This document shows, one piece after another, positions 1 through 8,287 of a DNA stretch of 64,000 nucleotides. The stretch is from Oscillospiraceae bacterium (GTDB lineage: Bacteria > Bacillota > Clostridia > Oscillospirales > Oscillospiraceae): contig JAHHRW010000004.1 of NCBI GenBank assembly GCA_020025575.1, forward strand, positions 122,412 through 186,411. The letters run 5' to 3'. A program made the translations under genes and the position numbers. Position 1 is the first letter of the stretch. Each line of letters begins with the position of its first letter. Below the pieces are notes generated by a model. That model did not search any database. It was not told where the DNA came from and worked only from the letters and a program-made list of their open reading frames with translations.

Positions 1-384
1 CAGCCGATTTCCACTACAATGGAGTGTGCTTCTGTAAATATTGAGGGTGAATGGAAAGGACAATATAACGGCGCACCGTACGGTGGAAATGCAGTATTAA
101 CTATTACAAGTATTGCAGAAGATGGCACGATGGCAGGAACTTACAGCTATACACCAGAGGTCATCAGTGAGCGTTCAGAACCCGGTAGTTATGAAGTGTC
201 GGGCAAGATAGATCTGACCACAATGCTGTTAAACCTAACAGCGGGGGAATGGATAAATAAGCCGGTACACAGTGCGTTGATGAAACAAGATATTAGAGCA
301 AGACTTGTTGTTGAGGATTCACATATTGAAGGAGTAGGACAACATAGTAAGCCATTTAAGGTGACCATGGGTGATACAGAGTAA
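1..384 (+). CDS. Hypothetical protein, C-terminal part
   Basis: The frame is open from base 1 and ends at TAA 382-384, so at least 127 residues of a longer protein are visible; an internal ATG lies at 19 but has no ribosome site. The visible part is rich in Gly, Thr and alternating hydrophobic residues (an IEGEWKGQY start, then repeated short beta-like segments). This suggests a beta-sandwich or lipocalin-like extracellular domain. I do not recognise the family. It is followed by an inverted repeat and the first 59-base hairpin repeat rather than another gene. Confidence 0.6.
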   Translation, partial: QPISTTMECASVNIEGEWKGQYNGAPYGGNAVLTITSIAEDGTMAGTYSYTPEVISERSEPGSYEVSGKIDLTTMLLNLTAGEWINKPVHSALMKQDIRARLVVEDSHIEGVGQHSKPFKVTMGDTE

Positions 385-401
385 TATAAATCGGAGCGAA
401 A

Positions 402-448
402 CTACAAGTTTCGTGAAGAGAGAATGTAACCGAGAAATCTACTTGTAG
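402..448. repeat. Inverted repeat downstream of the first gene
   Basis: CTACAAGT at 402-409 is perfectly inverted as ACTTGTAG at 441-448 around a 31-base loop. It lies just after the stop codon of the partial gene. There is no T-run, so it is not a clear terminator. Confidence 0.4.
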
Positions 449-460
449 CCTGCACTAGTG

Positions 461-519
461 TAAAGTAAATAATAAATCGCCGACTTTGGGAGCTATCTCC
501 GAGTCGGCGATCTTAATAT
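461..519 (+). repeat. 59-base hairpin repeat, copy A
   Basis: This is a hairpin with stem CGCCGACT / AGTCGGCG preceded by TAAAGTAAATAA. A second, equally long copy in the same orientation starts at 3092. About 49 of 59 positions agree, and most differences fall in the hairpin loop while the stem is kept. It could be a terminator of the preceding gene that has been duplicated, or the edge of an inserted segment. Confidence 0.7.
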
Positions 520-1000
520 ACTATTACAATTAAAACTTACTTTCTTTATGAAAGATAAAAAAGGTTTTTTTGTTTTAATCTATTCTTTCCGTGAGTCCGC
601 AATGTTGTAATATTTTTGGTGGTCGGATGATTGTGGTGGGGACAGAAGGCCGTGTCACCGCTTCCTATATCAAAATTACCTATTCTTTACATTGTATGTT
701 GCATAATTCAGCAAATTATTTTACTATAAATGTGGTATTCCGTTAAAATCATGATGGGCATCGAATTATGGAAGGAATCATTAAGCACATTGTTATTGAC
801 CGGGAGAATTTCATGTTTTCCAACACGCCTATCGGCGCTGCGGCGGTGCAGTTATTTTTCCATGATCTAGACGGCAATTGAGAATACCTGGATCTATACC
901 GCTATCTGCCCTGGCTGCCAACATCACAGATTTTAAAGATGCAGAAATTATCCCGTCGCTGTTGCTTAGGAATGTTACGAAAGAATGAAAAGTATAATGA
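520..1000. other. AT-rich stretch with a degenerate coding remnant
   Basis: No intact gene is seen. A reading frame starting with ATG 768 runs 37 codons (beginning MEGIIKHIVIDREN) to TGA 879-881. Downstream, another frame ending near 989 reads LSALAANITDF and then a protein-like tail. This looks like one gene broken by a frameshift and a stop, but I cannot name it. There is no ribosome site of note. The rest (520-767) shows only poly-A/T runs. Confidence 0.35.
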
Positions 1001-1034
1001 CAGAGAGCCGATGCTATACGGCGTCGGCTCTCTG
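1001..1034 (-). terminator. Terminator of the retron gene
   Basis: An 11-base perfect stem (CAGAGAGCCGA / TCGGCTCTCTG) lies 70 bases past the stop codon of the reverse transcriptase gene. On the minus strand it is followed by a T-rich tract. Confidence 0.6.
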
Positions 1035-1103
1035 CAAGATTTTAAACTTTAGATCATATTTGATGAACAATCTAAGATTTTCAGGATCAAAAAAAACTTT
1101 ATA

Positions 1104-2738
1104 CTATATTACCAGGTGAATTGGTATGAAACCTTGTTTATCTGTATCGTCAGACTGAGACATTGATTCAACGCCACCTTTAATGATACCTACAACTTTT
1201 TTATTAGCATCAAGTACAACTCCACCACTAGCACCGTGAACTATTCTCCCACTGACGGTATAAAATGGTTCGTTAAATAATCTAGTTATGCTTGTCACTG
1301 TACAAGATTGAATATACGGAGAATCCCCCTGCATAAAGTTTGGATATCCTATAATTGTCACTGAATCTCCTACATGTAGAGATCTACTATCACCAATTTC
1401 TAGCTGATTTTCAGTACTACCCCTATATGCTATATTAAATACAGCATAATCTAAACTTGCATCTGACTTACAGTTCCCAAGCTCTAATGACACTACTCCA
1501 TAACGTAGACTTGGATAATCGGTATATTTATACACACGGAAAAATTCCCTATTACTAACTACATGATAGCTCGTAACAAGTCCGACATTTTTTAAATAAA
1601 ACCCACTTCCCTGGATTCCCGATTCGTCTTGGAGCACAAATACATTGTTCTGAGCAAGTAGTTCCATACCATGTAGCGCAGAGACGTCAAAAATTTCTTC
1701 CTCGCATATTTTGTTTAATTTTTCTGCAAGTGCAAGAAACGTAGCACTTTTCTTCCCCTTTACCTGACCAATATACCCGATTTTTCCTTTCAACACAGTT
1801 ATATACCACGCTTCAACAATTGCCTCATTCTCAGGATCATTTATCATACTTTTTATATTTTCATTTTTACAAAGGCCTAGTTGTACATAGCTTTGTGCAG
1901 CCGCATATATTCCATTTTTTTGGCATTGATATAGCGCTGCCCTTATATTTTTTATATAACTGCGCTGGAGATTAGGGAAAGAATTCACCGTGAGGCCTGT
2001 TACCTCTTGATGATTTGTATTATATCTTAAAGTTATCTTGTTAGGATTGACTTCAAAACTTTGTTCATCAAGCAGTTTTTGTAGCTTACTCCCTATCTGC
2101 ACTTTCCCATTTAGAATCTGAACGATCTCTTCTGGAAAACTTTTGGCATAAGTAGACAGTGTAATATCATCTGCGTATCGAGTATACGTACAGCTATATT
2201 TTTTTGCCAAATTAATCATCTGCGTATCAAGTGATCTGCAAACCATGTTAGTAATAACAGGAGAAGAAGGAGCTCCCTGTGGCAATCTCCCTTTATAGCA
2301 CGCCAACTGTGCTATAGTTATGGCAGCTTCTCTTCCTAAACAATATGGTTTAGCCATTAGCATTCCACATACACGACCAAAGTGGATTTGAGAAAAGAAA
2401 TCCTTTAAGTCTATATTAAGTATTATACGCTTTTGAGCATGCTGTTCCGCATTACTTATATGGCTTTTTCCCTCCACAAATCCATATGTGCAGACTTTGG
2501 GCTTATATGCATCAGACAGAACTATGGCCAACTTCTTCTGTATATTGTTTAGTTTTTCGTAAGGCGCAGATATCATACGTTTATCACCGTTTCTCTTAGG
2601 GATATAAAACGTATGATACATTCTTTCCGGGCGAATTCTATATAAAAAATAGCGCAAGCTGCGCTCCTTAATACCCAAAATATTTGCAACATCTTGTCGC
2701 GTTTTTAGAGAATTGAATTCCGTTTTTTTGTCTTCCAT
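1104..2738 (-). CDS. Retron reverse transcriptase fused to trypsin-like serine protease
   Basis: This 544-residue protein joins two enzymes. Residues about 1-320 are a retron-type reverse transcriptase: the retron-specific NAxxH motif is N96-H100, catalytic DLKDFF starts at D110, YADD is 188-191, and the second retron signature VTG is 246-248. Residues about 360-544 are a trypsin-like (S1/HtrA-like) protease with His392 (SYHVV), Asp430 (LDYAVF) and Ser504 (GASGG), so the triad looks complete. ATG 2738 is chosen because AGAGGTG lies just ahead. An upstream GTG at 2762 falls inside the a2 repeat and is rejected. The RNA gene lies 10 bases upstream. Retrons are anti-phage systems in which RT makes a branched RNA-DNA that holds an effector in check; here the protease is presumably the effector (inference). 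The region is clearly more AT-rich than its neighbours. Confidence 0.93.
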   Translation of the reverse strand: MEDKKTEFNSLKTRQDVANILGIKERSLRYFLYRIRPERMYHTFYIPKRNGDKRMISAPYEKLNNIQKKLAIVLSDAYKPKVCTYGFVEGKSHISNAEQHAQKRIILNIDLKDFFSQIHFGRVCGMLMAKPYCLGREAAITIAQLACYKGRLPQGAPSSPVITNMVCRSLDTQMINLAKKYSCTYTRYADDITLSTYAKSFPEEIVQILNGKVQIGSKLQKLLDEQSFEVNPNKITLRYNTNHQEVTGLTVNSFPNLQRSYIKNIRAALYQCQKNGIYAAAQSYVQLGLCKNENIKSMINDPENEAIVEAWYITVLKGKIGYIGQVKGKKSATFLALAEKLNKICEEEIFDVSALHGMELLAQNNVFVLQDESGIQGSGFYLKNVGLVTSYHVVSNREFFRVYKYTDYPSLRYGVVSLELGNCKSDASLDYAVFNIAYRGSTENQLEIGDSRSLHVGDSVTIIGYPNFMQGDSPYIQSCTVTSITRLFNEPFYTVSGRIVHGASGGVVLDANKKVVGIIKGGVESMSQSDDTDKQGFIPIHLVI

Positions 2739-2748
2739 ATTACACCTC

Positions 2749-2920
2749 TTAGTGAAGAGCACAGAGAAACTCTACCTTCTGACGAAGAGTGCACATATAT
2801 TAAGAAATAATATAAAACTAGCTAATATGCAAACAGGCTAGTAAGGAACATGCCCCAGACATTTTAATACGACGTTGCGGTGACACTAACGAAAAACAAT
2901 TTCTCTGTACTCTTCACTAA
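2749..2920 (-). ncRNA. Retron msr-msd RNA
   Basis: Seen directly: 2900-2920 (a1) and 2749-2769 (a2) are inverted repeats of 21 bases with one mismatch, which would still pair as G-U in RNA. They enclose about 130 bases with several hairpins (7-base stem 2796-2814, 6-base stem 2817-2842, CTTC/GAAG stem 2776-2787). The a2 repeat ends 10 bases before the RT start codon. This is the layout of a retron RNA: a1, msr, msd, a2, then RT. A TTAGT about a dozen bases past a1 could hold the priming G, but the exact branch point and the msr/msd boundary cannot be set by eye. Confidence 0.85.
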
Positions 2921-2922
2921 TG

Positions 2923-2951
2923 AGTATATACATGCAATTTAGATATGTCAA
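2923..2951 (-). promoter_or_regulatory. Retron promoter
   Basis: On the minus strand TTGACA (2946-2951) and TATACT (2923-2928) are separated by exactly 17 bases. The expected start point, about 2916-2917, falls at the very beginning of the a1 repeat, which supports an RNA that begins with a1. Confidence 0.8.
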
Positions 2952-3031
2952 TAAATAATCTGTATTTTCCCATTTATATGGGAGCATTGTTTTGTGCTAA
3001 AAGGAGTTTTTGTAATTCGAGGGGAGGTTTG

Positions 3032-3094
3032 ATGCTTGCGATTAGTTATCCAGACACCGCCAACTGGGAAATACATCAGAAAAATGCTGTCTAA
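3032..3094 (+). CDS. Possible 20-residue peptide or gene tail
   Basis: ATG 3032 follows GGGGAGGTTTG, a good ribosome site, and runs 20 codons to TAA 3092-3094. That TAA is the first base triplet of repeat copy B. It may be a real short peptide, or the remnant of a gene cut off by the repeat. No family is recognisable. Confidence 0.3.
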   Translation: MLAISYPDTANWEIHQKNAV

Positions 3095-3150
3095 AGTAAA
3101 TAACAAATCGCCGACTTTGAGAAAATACTCAGAGTCGGCGATTTTGATAT
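3092..3150 (+). repeat. 59-base hairpin repeat, copy B
   Basis: Second copy of the 461-519 hairpin repeat, same orientation and length, with stem CGCCGACT / AGTCGGCG and a diverged loop. The two copies bracket the retron and the degenerate stretch. Confidence 0.7.
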
Positions 3151-3407
3151 GTCACCAGATTTAAGCTTATATGTTTTGCTGCATGCAGGTCTTTTCTTGA
3201 AATATGATTATACTTGCTGATACACCATTTTTACACCATTATGGCGTTAAGACTTATGGAGTAAAGTGGCGATACATGAGTTGTACAATTCGGAAAACCA
3301 TTGTGGTATTGTAGAATATAGCACCTCGTTGAAATTTATGGTTAAATGAAATTATGGTGCTGAATTACAATACCTAATTTCATGATATATAGCTTCCTTT
3401 CGGTGAT
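3151..3407. other. Non-coding stretch at the island edge
   Basis: No gene is seen. ACACCATT occurs twice, at 3222 and 3233, one helical turn (11 bases) apart, followed by ATGG. Such short direct repeats resemble recombinase arm sites, but no integrase is present in the window, so this stays a suggestion. Confidence 0.3.
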
Positions 3408-4622
3408 TTACTTATTTCTGTTTCGGGCGTAGATTTTGGCCAGACCACCTTCGCTGGTTTCCCGGAAACGGTGGTTCAGATTGATGCCGGTTTCATGCAT
3501 GGCTCTGCAAACCATGTCGTAGCTAATGTTGCGGCTGCCGCACAGGCAGTAGCTCAGGTTGCAGGCATTCATTGCCCGCATGGCGGCAACGGCATTGCGC
3601 TCAATGCAGGGGATCTGCACCAGCCCGCAGATGGGGTCACAGGTTAGCCCCAGGTGATGCTCCATAGCGACCTCGGCGGCATATTCGACCTGATCCAGAT
3701 TCAGACCATACAGCTCTGCAAGGGCGGCGGCGGCCATGGAGCAGGCTGTTCCGATTTCTGCCTGGCATCCGCATTCGGCGCCGGAAATAGATGCGTTGCG
3801 TTTTGTCAGGGAACCGATAATACCGGCGGTTGCAAGACCGCGGACGATCTGCTCATCGGAAAGATTTTTGGTTTCCTGAACATAGCGCAGAACAGCAGGC
3901 ACAACGCCGCAGGCACCGCAGGTAGGGGCGGTGACGATGATACCATTATCTGCATTCTGCTCTGCCACAGCATATGCATAGGCAGAAATCAACTGGAATT
4001 CTCGCATGGCGGCGTTATTCGTCGAGTTGATTTGTTCGTATAGGTATTTTGCCTTGCGCTGGACATTCAGTCCGCCGGGCAAAGTACCGGTAGCAGACAG
4101 TCCGTCGTCGATGGATTTTTTCATAACGAGCCAAACTTCCATCAAAAAGTCCCAGATATCGGGACCTTCGTTCAGCTCTACATAGTCAGAGATTTTATCG
4201 ATGTATCGCCAGTGGCAGAAGTCAGATACTTCAGCAAAGGAGTTTTCAGGATAGACTTCCGGAGAGTCCAAATGGGATTGACCGGGAATACGCAGATCAC
4301 CGCCGCCAATGGATTCCACACGCATGGTACCAATTTCGGCTCTGTCTGCGAAAGCAGAAAAGTCCATGGTGTTGGGATGCATTCCCTCCCAAGAGTCCTT
4401 GGAGAAAATGATTTCAGTGGATGTCGGCTGCAGGGTCTGACGAAGGACACGGTCGGTACCGTGACCGACACCGGTTTTGCAGAGGGAACCGTACAGCGTA
4501 ACCTGAAAGTGGTCTGCATTGGGATAATTTTGCTTAAATAATTTGGCGGCCCGCTCCGGTCCCATGGTGTGGGAAGAGGAAGGACCAACGCCAATTTTAT
4601 AAATATCTCGGATGGATTTCAC
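3408..4622 (-). CDS. sdaA: L-serine ammonia-lyase, single-chain, Fe-S type
   Basis: It deaminates L-serine to pyruvate and ammonia in the cytoplasm. The N-terminal beta domain carries GPSSSHTMGP near residue 14. The C-terminal alpha domain carries the Fe-S cysteine motifs APTCGACG, GAECGCQ and CDPICG. The length of 404 residues is a little below the roughly 450 of enterobacterial SdaA. I start at GTG 4622 because GGGGGT precedes it and family members begin with KSIRDIYKIG right after the start. An ATG at 4643 would add seven residues and cannot be excluded. The gene is transcribed alone, facing the retron island. Confidence 0.9.
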   Translation of the reverse strand: MKSIRDIYKIGVGPSSSHTMGPERAAKLFKQNYPNADHFQVTLYGSLCKTGVGHGTDRVLRQTLQPTSTEIIFSKDSWEGMHPNTMDFSAFADRAEIGTMRVESIGGGDLRIPGQSHLDSPEVYPENSFAEVSDFCHWRYIDKISDYVELNEGPDIWDFLMEVWLVMKKSIDDGLSATGTLPGGLNVQRKAKYLYEQINSTNNAAMREFQLISAYAYAVAEQNADNGIIVTAPTCGACGVVPAVLRYVQETKNLSDEQIVRGLATAGIIGSLTKRNASISGAECGCQAEIGTACSMAAAALAELYGLNLDQVEYAAEVAMEHHLGLTCDPICGLVQIPCIERNAVAAMRAMNACNLSYCLCGSRNISYDMVCRAMHETGINLNHRFRETSEGGLAKIYARNRNK

Positions 4623-4687
4623 GGAAATACCCCCGTTTGTCATAGTCCTACCCAGTATACCAAATTTCGGTAAGAATTACAACATTG

Positions 4688-4870
4688 TTAGGAAAAATAT
4701 TCGCATGTGGATGATGGAATGGGTGTGTCCAGTGCGTCCAGAGACAATTTACCCGCCAGCTTAAACAGAGCATCGCTCAGCACCTGCTCCACAGGCAGGT
4801 GTATGCGATCTGCGATTTTCGTATAAAAACATAGAACCTCAGGTTCTAGCGTAATAGTGATGGTGTGCAT
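4688..4870 (-). CDS. Small hypothetical protein, 60 residues
   Basis: Starts at ATG 4870 directly behind a very strong GGAGGAGCT site; an in-frame ATG at 4891 is poorer. The protein begins MHTITITLEPEVL and continues with two predicted helices, a layout that resembles ribbon-helix-helix DNA-binding proteins, though basic residues are few. It lies 45 bases upstream of serine dehydratase in the same direction and may share its transcript. Function unknown. Confidence 0.65.
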   Translation of the reverse strand: MHTITITLEPEVLCFYTKIADRIHLPVEQVLSDALFKLAGKLSLDALDTPIPSSTCEYFS

Positions 4871-4985
4871 AGCTCCTCCTTCCGTAATCATTGGGGAAAG
4901 TCCGATTCATCCTATGCAGGCTCTTGACAGATGTGATACAATATATAAGACAAACTTACGATTTTACCCTGAGAGGATGACAAAT

Positions 4986-6422
4986 ATGGCAAAAGAAAAG
5001 AAGGTTGAGCAAATTACCGATATGGAGGTAGATTTTGCTCAGTGGTTCACAGATGTGTGTAAAAAGGCACAGCTGATTGACTATTCTTCCATCAAGGGCG
5101 TGTTCATTTACCGACCCTACGGCTATGCCATCTGGGAGAATATTCAGCAGATTATGGACAAGGAATTTAAGAAAAATGGTGTGGAGAATGTCTACATGCC
5201 TATGCTGATTCCTGAGAGCCTTCTGCAGAAGGAAAAGGACCATGTGGATGGCTTTGCTCCCGAGTGCGCATGGGTAACCATGGGCGGCAGCGAGCCTCTG
5301 GAAGAGAGACTGTGCATTCGTCCTACCTCTGAGACACTGTTCTGCGATCACTTTAAGTCTGTGATCCAGTCTCACCGTGACCTGCCCCTGAAGTATAACC
5401 AGTGGTGCAGCGTGCTGCGTTGGGAGAAGACTTCCCGTCCGTTCCTGCGTCACAGAGAGTTCCTGTGGCAGGAGGGACACACCATGCACGCAACTGCAGA
5501 AGAGGCACAGCAGTTCACAGAGCAGATGCTGAACCTGTATGCCGATTTCTGCGAAAATGTTCTGGCAATGCCTGTTACCCGGGGACAGAAGACCGATAAG
5601 GAGAAGTTCAACGGCGCTGAGGCAACCTATACCATCGAGTGTATGATGCATGACCGTAAGGCTCTGCAGGCCGGCACTTCCCATTACTTCGGCGACGGCT
5701 TTGCAAAGGCCTTTGACATTGTATACACTGATAAAAATAATCAGAGAGTCAATCCGTTCCAAACCTCTTGGGGTGTTTCCACCCGCCTGATTGGCGGCAT
5801 TATCATGACACACGGCGATAACAACGGCCTGGTGCTGCCTCCCAAGATTGCACCTGTTCAGGTTGTTGTTCTGCCCATTGCACAGCACAAGCCCGGCGTT
5901 TTGGAGGCTGCCTCTGAACTGAAGAGCCGTTTGATTGCGGCTGGTTTGCGTGTGAAACTGGATGACTCTGACAACTCCATGGGATGGAAGTGTGCAGAGT
6001 ACGAAATGAAGGGCGTGCCCCTGCGTGTGGAGTGCGGTCCCAGAGATCTGGAGAATGGCCAGTGTGTGCTGGTTCGCCGGAATGATGGCGAGAAGATTGT
6101 GGTCAAGCTGGAAGATCTGGAGAATGCTGTGAATGAGCAGCTGCAGGCTGTTCATGATGGTATGTATGCCAAGGCAAAGAAGAACCTGACCGACCATATC
6201 TACGAGGCACATTCTCTGGAAGAGGCTAAGCAGCTGCAGGAAGAAAATGGCGGCTTTATTAAGACCATGTGGTGCGGCGATCTGGAGTGCGAGCTGAAAA
6301 TGAAGGATGTTGCGGGCATGAGTTCTCGCTGCATTCCCTTCGCGCAAGAGCATCTGGACGATGTTTGCCCCATCTGTGGCAAGCCTGCTAAGAAGATGAT
6401 CTACTGGGGCGTTGCATACTAA
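4986..6422 (+). CDS. proS: Prolyl-tRNA synthetase, archaeal/eukaryote type
   Basis: Charges tRNA-Pro with proline. The protein has 478 residues, typical of the short archaeal-like class II ProRS found in many Clostridia rather than the 570-residue bacterial form with an editing insertion. Class II motif 2 (RWEKTSRPFLRHREFLWQEGH) and the motif RPTSE are visible, and a cysteine-bearing C-terminal zinc-like domain (CPICGKP) ends the chain. ATG 4986 follows GAGAGG at a good distance; ATG 4977 would overlap that site. The gene stands alone, divergent from the small 60-residue gene, and a terminator follows. Confidence 0.95.
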   Translation: MAKEKKVEQITDMEVDFAQWFTDVCKKAQLIDYSSIKGVFIYRPYGYAIWENIQQIMDKEFKKNGVENVYMPMLIPESLLQKEKDHVDGFAPECAWVTMGGSEPLEERLCIRPTSETLFCDHFKSVIQSHRDLPLKYNQWCSVLRWEKTSRPFLRHREFLWQEGHTMHATAEEAQQFTEQMLNLYADFCENVLAMPVTRGQKTDKEKFNGAEATYTIECMMHDRKALQAGTSHYFGDGFAKAFDIVYTDKNNQRVNPFQTSWGVSTRLIGGIIMTHGDNNGLVLPPKIAPVQVVVLPIAQHKPGVLEAASELKSRLIAAGLRVKLDDSDNSMGWKCAEYEMKGVPLRVECGPRDLENGQCVLVRRNDGEKIVVKLEDLENAVNEQLQAVHDGMYAKAKKNLTDHIYEAHSLEEAKQLQEENGGFIKTMWCGDLECELKMKDVAGMSSRCIPFAQEHLDDVCPICGKPAKKMIYWGVAY

Positions 6423-6433
6423 TTTTTCCAATG

Positions 6434-6468
6434 AAAAAGGGGACCTGAAGTAATTCGGTCCTCTTTTT
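6434..6468 (+). terminator. proS terminator
   Basis: A GGGGACC / GGTCCTC stem extended by A/T pairs is followed by a run of T, 12 bases after proS. Confidence 0.8.
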
Positions 6469-6477
6469 TGTATATAG

Positions 6478-6509
6478 AAAACCCACAGCCGTGCGACTGT
6501 GGGTTTTTT
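6478..6509. terminator. Bidirectional terminator between proS and argS
   Basis: Stem CCCACAG / CTGTGGG is flanked by A-run and T-run, so it can work on both strands. It is the only clear terminator for the minus-strand argS. Confidence 0.8.
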
Positions 6510-6514
6510 GCATA

Positions 6515-8266
6515 TTACATCTTGTCAGGGGCGCTGAAACCTAGCAGATCAATGCACTGCTCCAGTATGCGCTTTGCAAGTCCGATTAAAGCGACATAGC
6601 CAGCCTTCTTCTGCGCATCTTCTTCACCCAGAATCCGGGTCTGGTGATAGAATTTGTTCACGCAGCCGGCCAGATCATAGATATAAGCACAGATCAGGTT
6701 GGGGGCAGAGGACTTGAGGGCACCTTCCAAAGTGGGGCCGAACTTGGTAATGGACAGCATCAAATCCTTGGCAGATTCATTGGCAGGCTCCTGAATTTCC
6801 AAATGCTCCCATGCGCCGTACTTGGCAAGAATGCTCTTAATTCTGACGATGGTGTAGAGAATGTAGGGGCCGGTGTTGCCTTCAAAGGCTGCGAAACGAT
6901 CCAGATCAAAAATATAGTCCTTGGTGGGCTGGTTGGACAGATCGCCGTACTTCAGTGCAGCCATAGCAATCTTCTTGGTGGTTTCTTCCACTTCATCCTC
7001 GGCAACAATCTTGTTCTCCACCACCTTGGAACGGACAAAGTTGGTCATGTCAGAAACCAGCTGCTCCAGACGCATCACACCGCCGTCACGGGTCTTGAAG
7101 GGTTTGCCGTCGGTGCCGTTCATGGTGCCGAAACCCAGATGCTCAAGCTCTGTTTCGGGTTTTACGATGCCGCTCTTACGGGCAGCGCGGAACACCTGCT
7201 CAAAGTGCAGTGCCTGACGCTTATCGGTTAGGTACAGAATCTTGTCCGGGTGGAAATCCTGCATACGCTGCACCATAGTTGCAAGATCGGTGGTAGCGTA
7301 GATAGAGGCACCGTCGGACTTGACCAGAATACAGGGGGGGACTTCCTTCTTGTCACTATCCTCTGCAACGGGCATGACCAGAGCACCTTCGCTCTCCACC
7401 AGCAGACCCTGTTTCTTCATGTCCGCAATCATAGCAGGAATATAGGGGTCTGCATCGGATTCGCCAAGCCAGGATTCAAAGTGAACGTCCAGATTGTCGT
7501 AGTTCTTCTTGAGATCGGCTACGGACACATTCATAATGTGCTGCCAGATGGCACGGTAACCGGGGCGGCCCTGCTGCAGTTCAAAGGTGGCGGTATGAGC
7601 CTTTTCAGCAAACGCTGCATCTTCTTTCTTCTTTGCAGAGGCGGTTGGGTAGATTTCTTCCAGTTCAGAGATGGTAAAGGGGGCTTCGGCAGGGTATTCG
7701 CCATTAAAATCAGGGTCAAAATAGGGTAGGTCGGGCTGACGCTCCCTCAGCTCTGCGATAATCAGGCCCATCTGCAGACCCCAGTCACCCAGATGAATGT
7801 CACCAATGGTATGATACCCGAAGTATTTGTACAGACGCTTCAGGCTCTCGCCAATAATGGCAGAACGCAGGTGTCCGATATGCAGAGGCTTTGCCACATT
7901 GGGGCCGCCGTAATCCACAACAACGGTTTTTCCAGCGCCAATCTTGTCAAGACCGAAGGCATCGGCAGCGCGCATCTGCTCCAGATACTGCTGCAGGAAG
8001 TGTCCGCTGAGTTTCAGATTGATGAAACCGGGCATAACTGCCTCCACCAGAGAATAGTCGTCGGCATCCAGCTGCGCAACAACAGCCTTTGCAATCTGGA
8101 TGGGGGCACATTTGTACTGCTTGGCAGCAGCTAGTGCACCGTTGCACTGGTACTCGCATAGGTCAGGACGGTTTGAAACATTGACCCGACCGAAGGAAGC
8201 GTCGTAACCGGCAGCTTCAAAGGCACTGGCCATTTTGCTGGAAATCAAATCCAAAATCTTTTCCAT
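6515..8266 (-). CDS. argS: Arginyl-tRNA synthetase
   Basis: Charges tRNA-Arg. The 583-residue class I enzyme shows the N-terminal Add-1 domain, the HIGH motif as PLHIGHLRSAIIGE near residue 130, and GKPFKTRDGG in the KMSKS position, which is the usual variant in this family. The DALR-type anticodon-binding domain closes the chain with FYHQTRIL. It starts 21 bases after the ABC-F gene in the same direction, with AGGAGAG before ATG 8266, so the two are probably cotranscribed. A bidirectional terminator ends the unit. Confidence 0.96.
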   Translation of the reverse strand: MEKILDLISSKMASAFEAAGYDASFGRVNVSNRPDLCEYQCNGALAAAKQYKCAPIQIAKAVVAQLDADDYSLVEAVMPGFINLKLSGHFLQQYLEQMRAADAFGLDKIGAGKTVVVDYGGPNVAKPLHIGHLRSAIIGESLKRLYKYFGYHTIGDIHLGDWGLQMGLIIAELRERQPDLPYFDPDFNGEYPAEAPFTISELEEIYPTASAKKKEDAAFAEKAHTATFELQQGRPGYRAIWQHIMNVSVADLKKNYDNLDVHFESWLGESDADPYIPAMIADMKKQGLLVESEGALVMPVAEDSDKKEVPPCILVKSDGASIYATTDLATMVQRMQDFHPDKILYLTDKRQALHFEQVFRAARKSGIVKPETELEHLGFGTMNGTDGKPFKTRDGGVMRLEQLVSDMTNFVRSKVVENKIVAEDEVEETTKKIAMAALKYGDLSNQPTKDYIFDLDRFAAFEGNTGPYILYTIVRIKSILAKYGAWEHLEIQEPANESAKDLMLSITKFGPTLEGALKSSAPNLICAYIYDLAGCVNKFYHQTRILGEEDAQKKAGYVALIGLAKRILEQCIDLLGFSAPDKM

Positions 8267-8287
8267 GGTTTTTCTCTCCTTTGCAGA

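Noticed and set aside
2739..2762. GTG start at 2762 for the reverse transcriptase
   Set aside because: It falls inside the a2 repeat of the RNA and has no ribosome site; ATG 2738 has one.
4924..4949. TTGACA with a TATAAG box before proS
   Set aside because: The spacer is only 14 bases, too short for a normal promoter; an extended -10 at 4935-4942 is possible but its -35 is poor.
4956..6431. Long open frame opposite proS
   Set aside because: Fully antisense to an unmistakable ProRS; no ribosome site, and the protein is Leu/His/Gln-rich nonsense.
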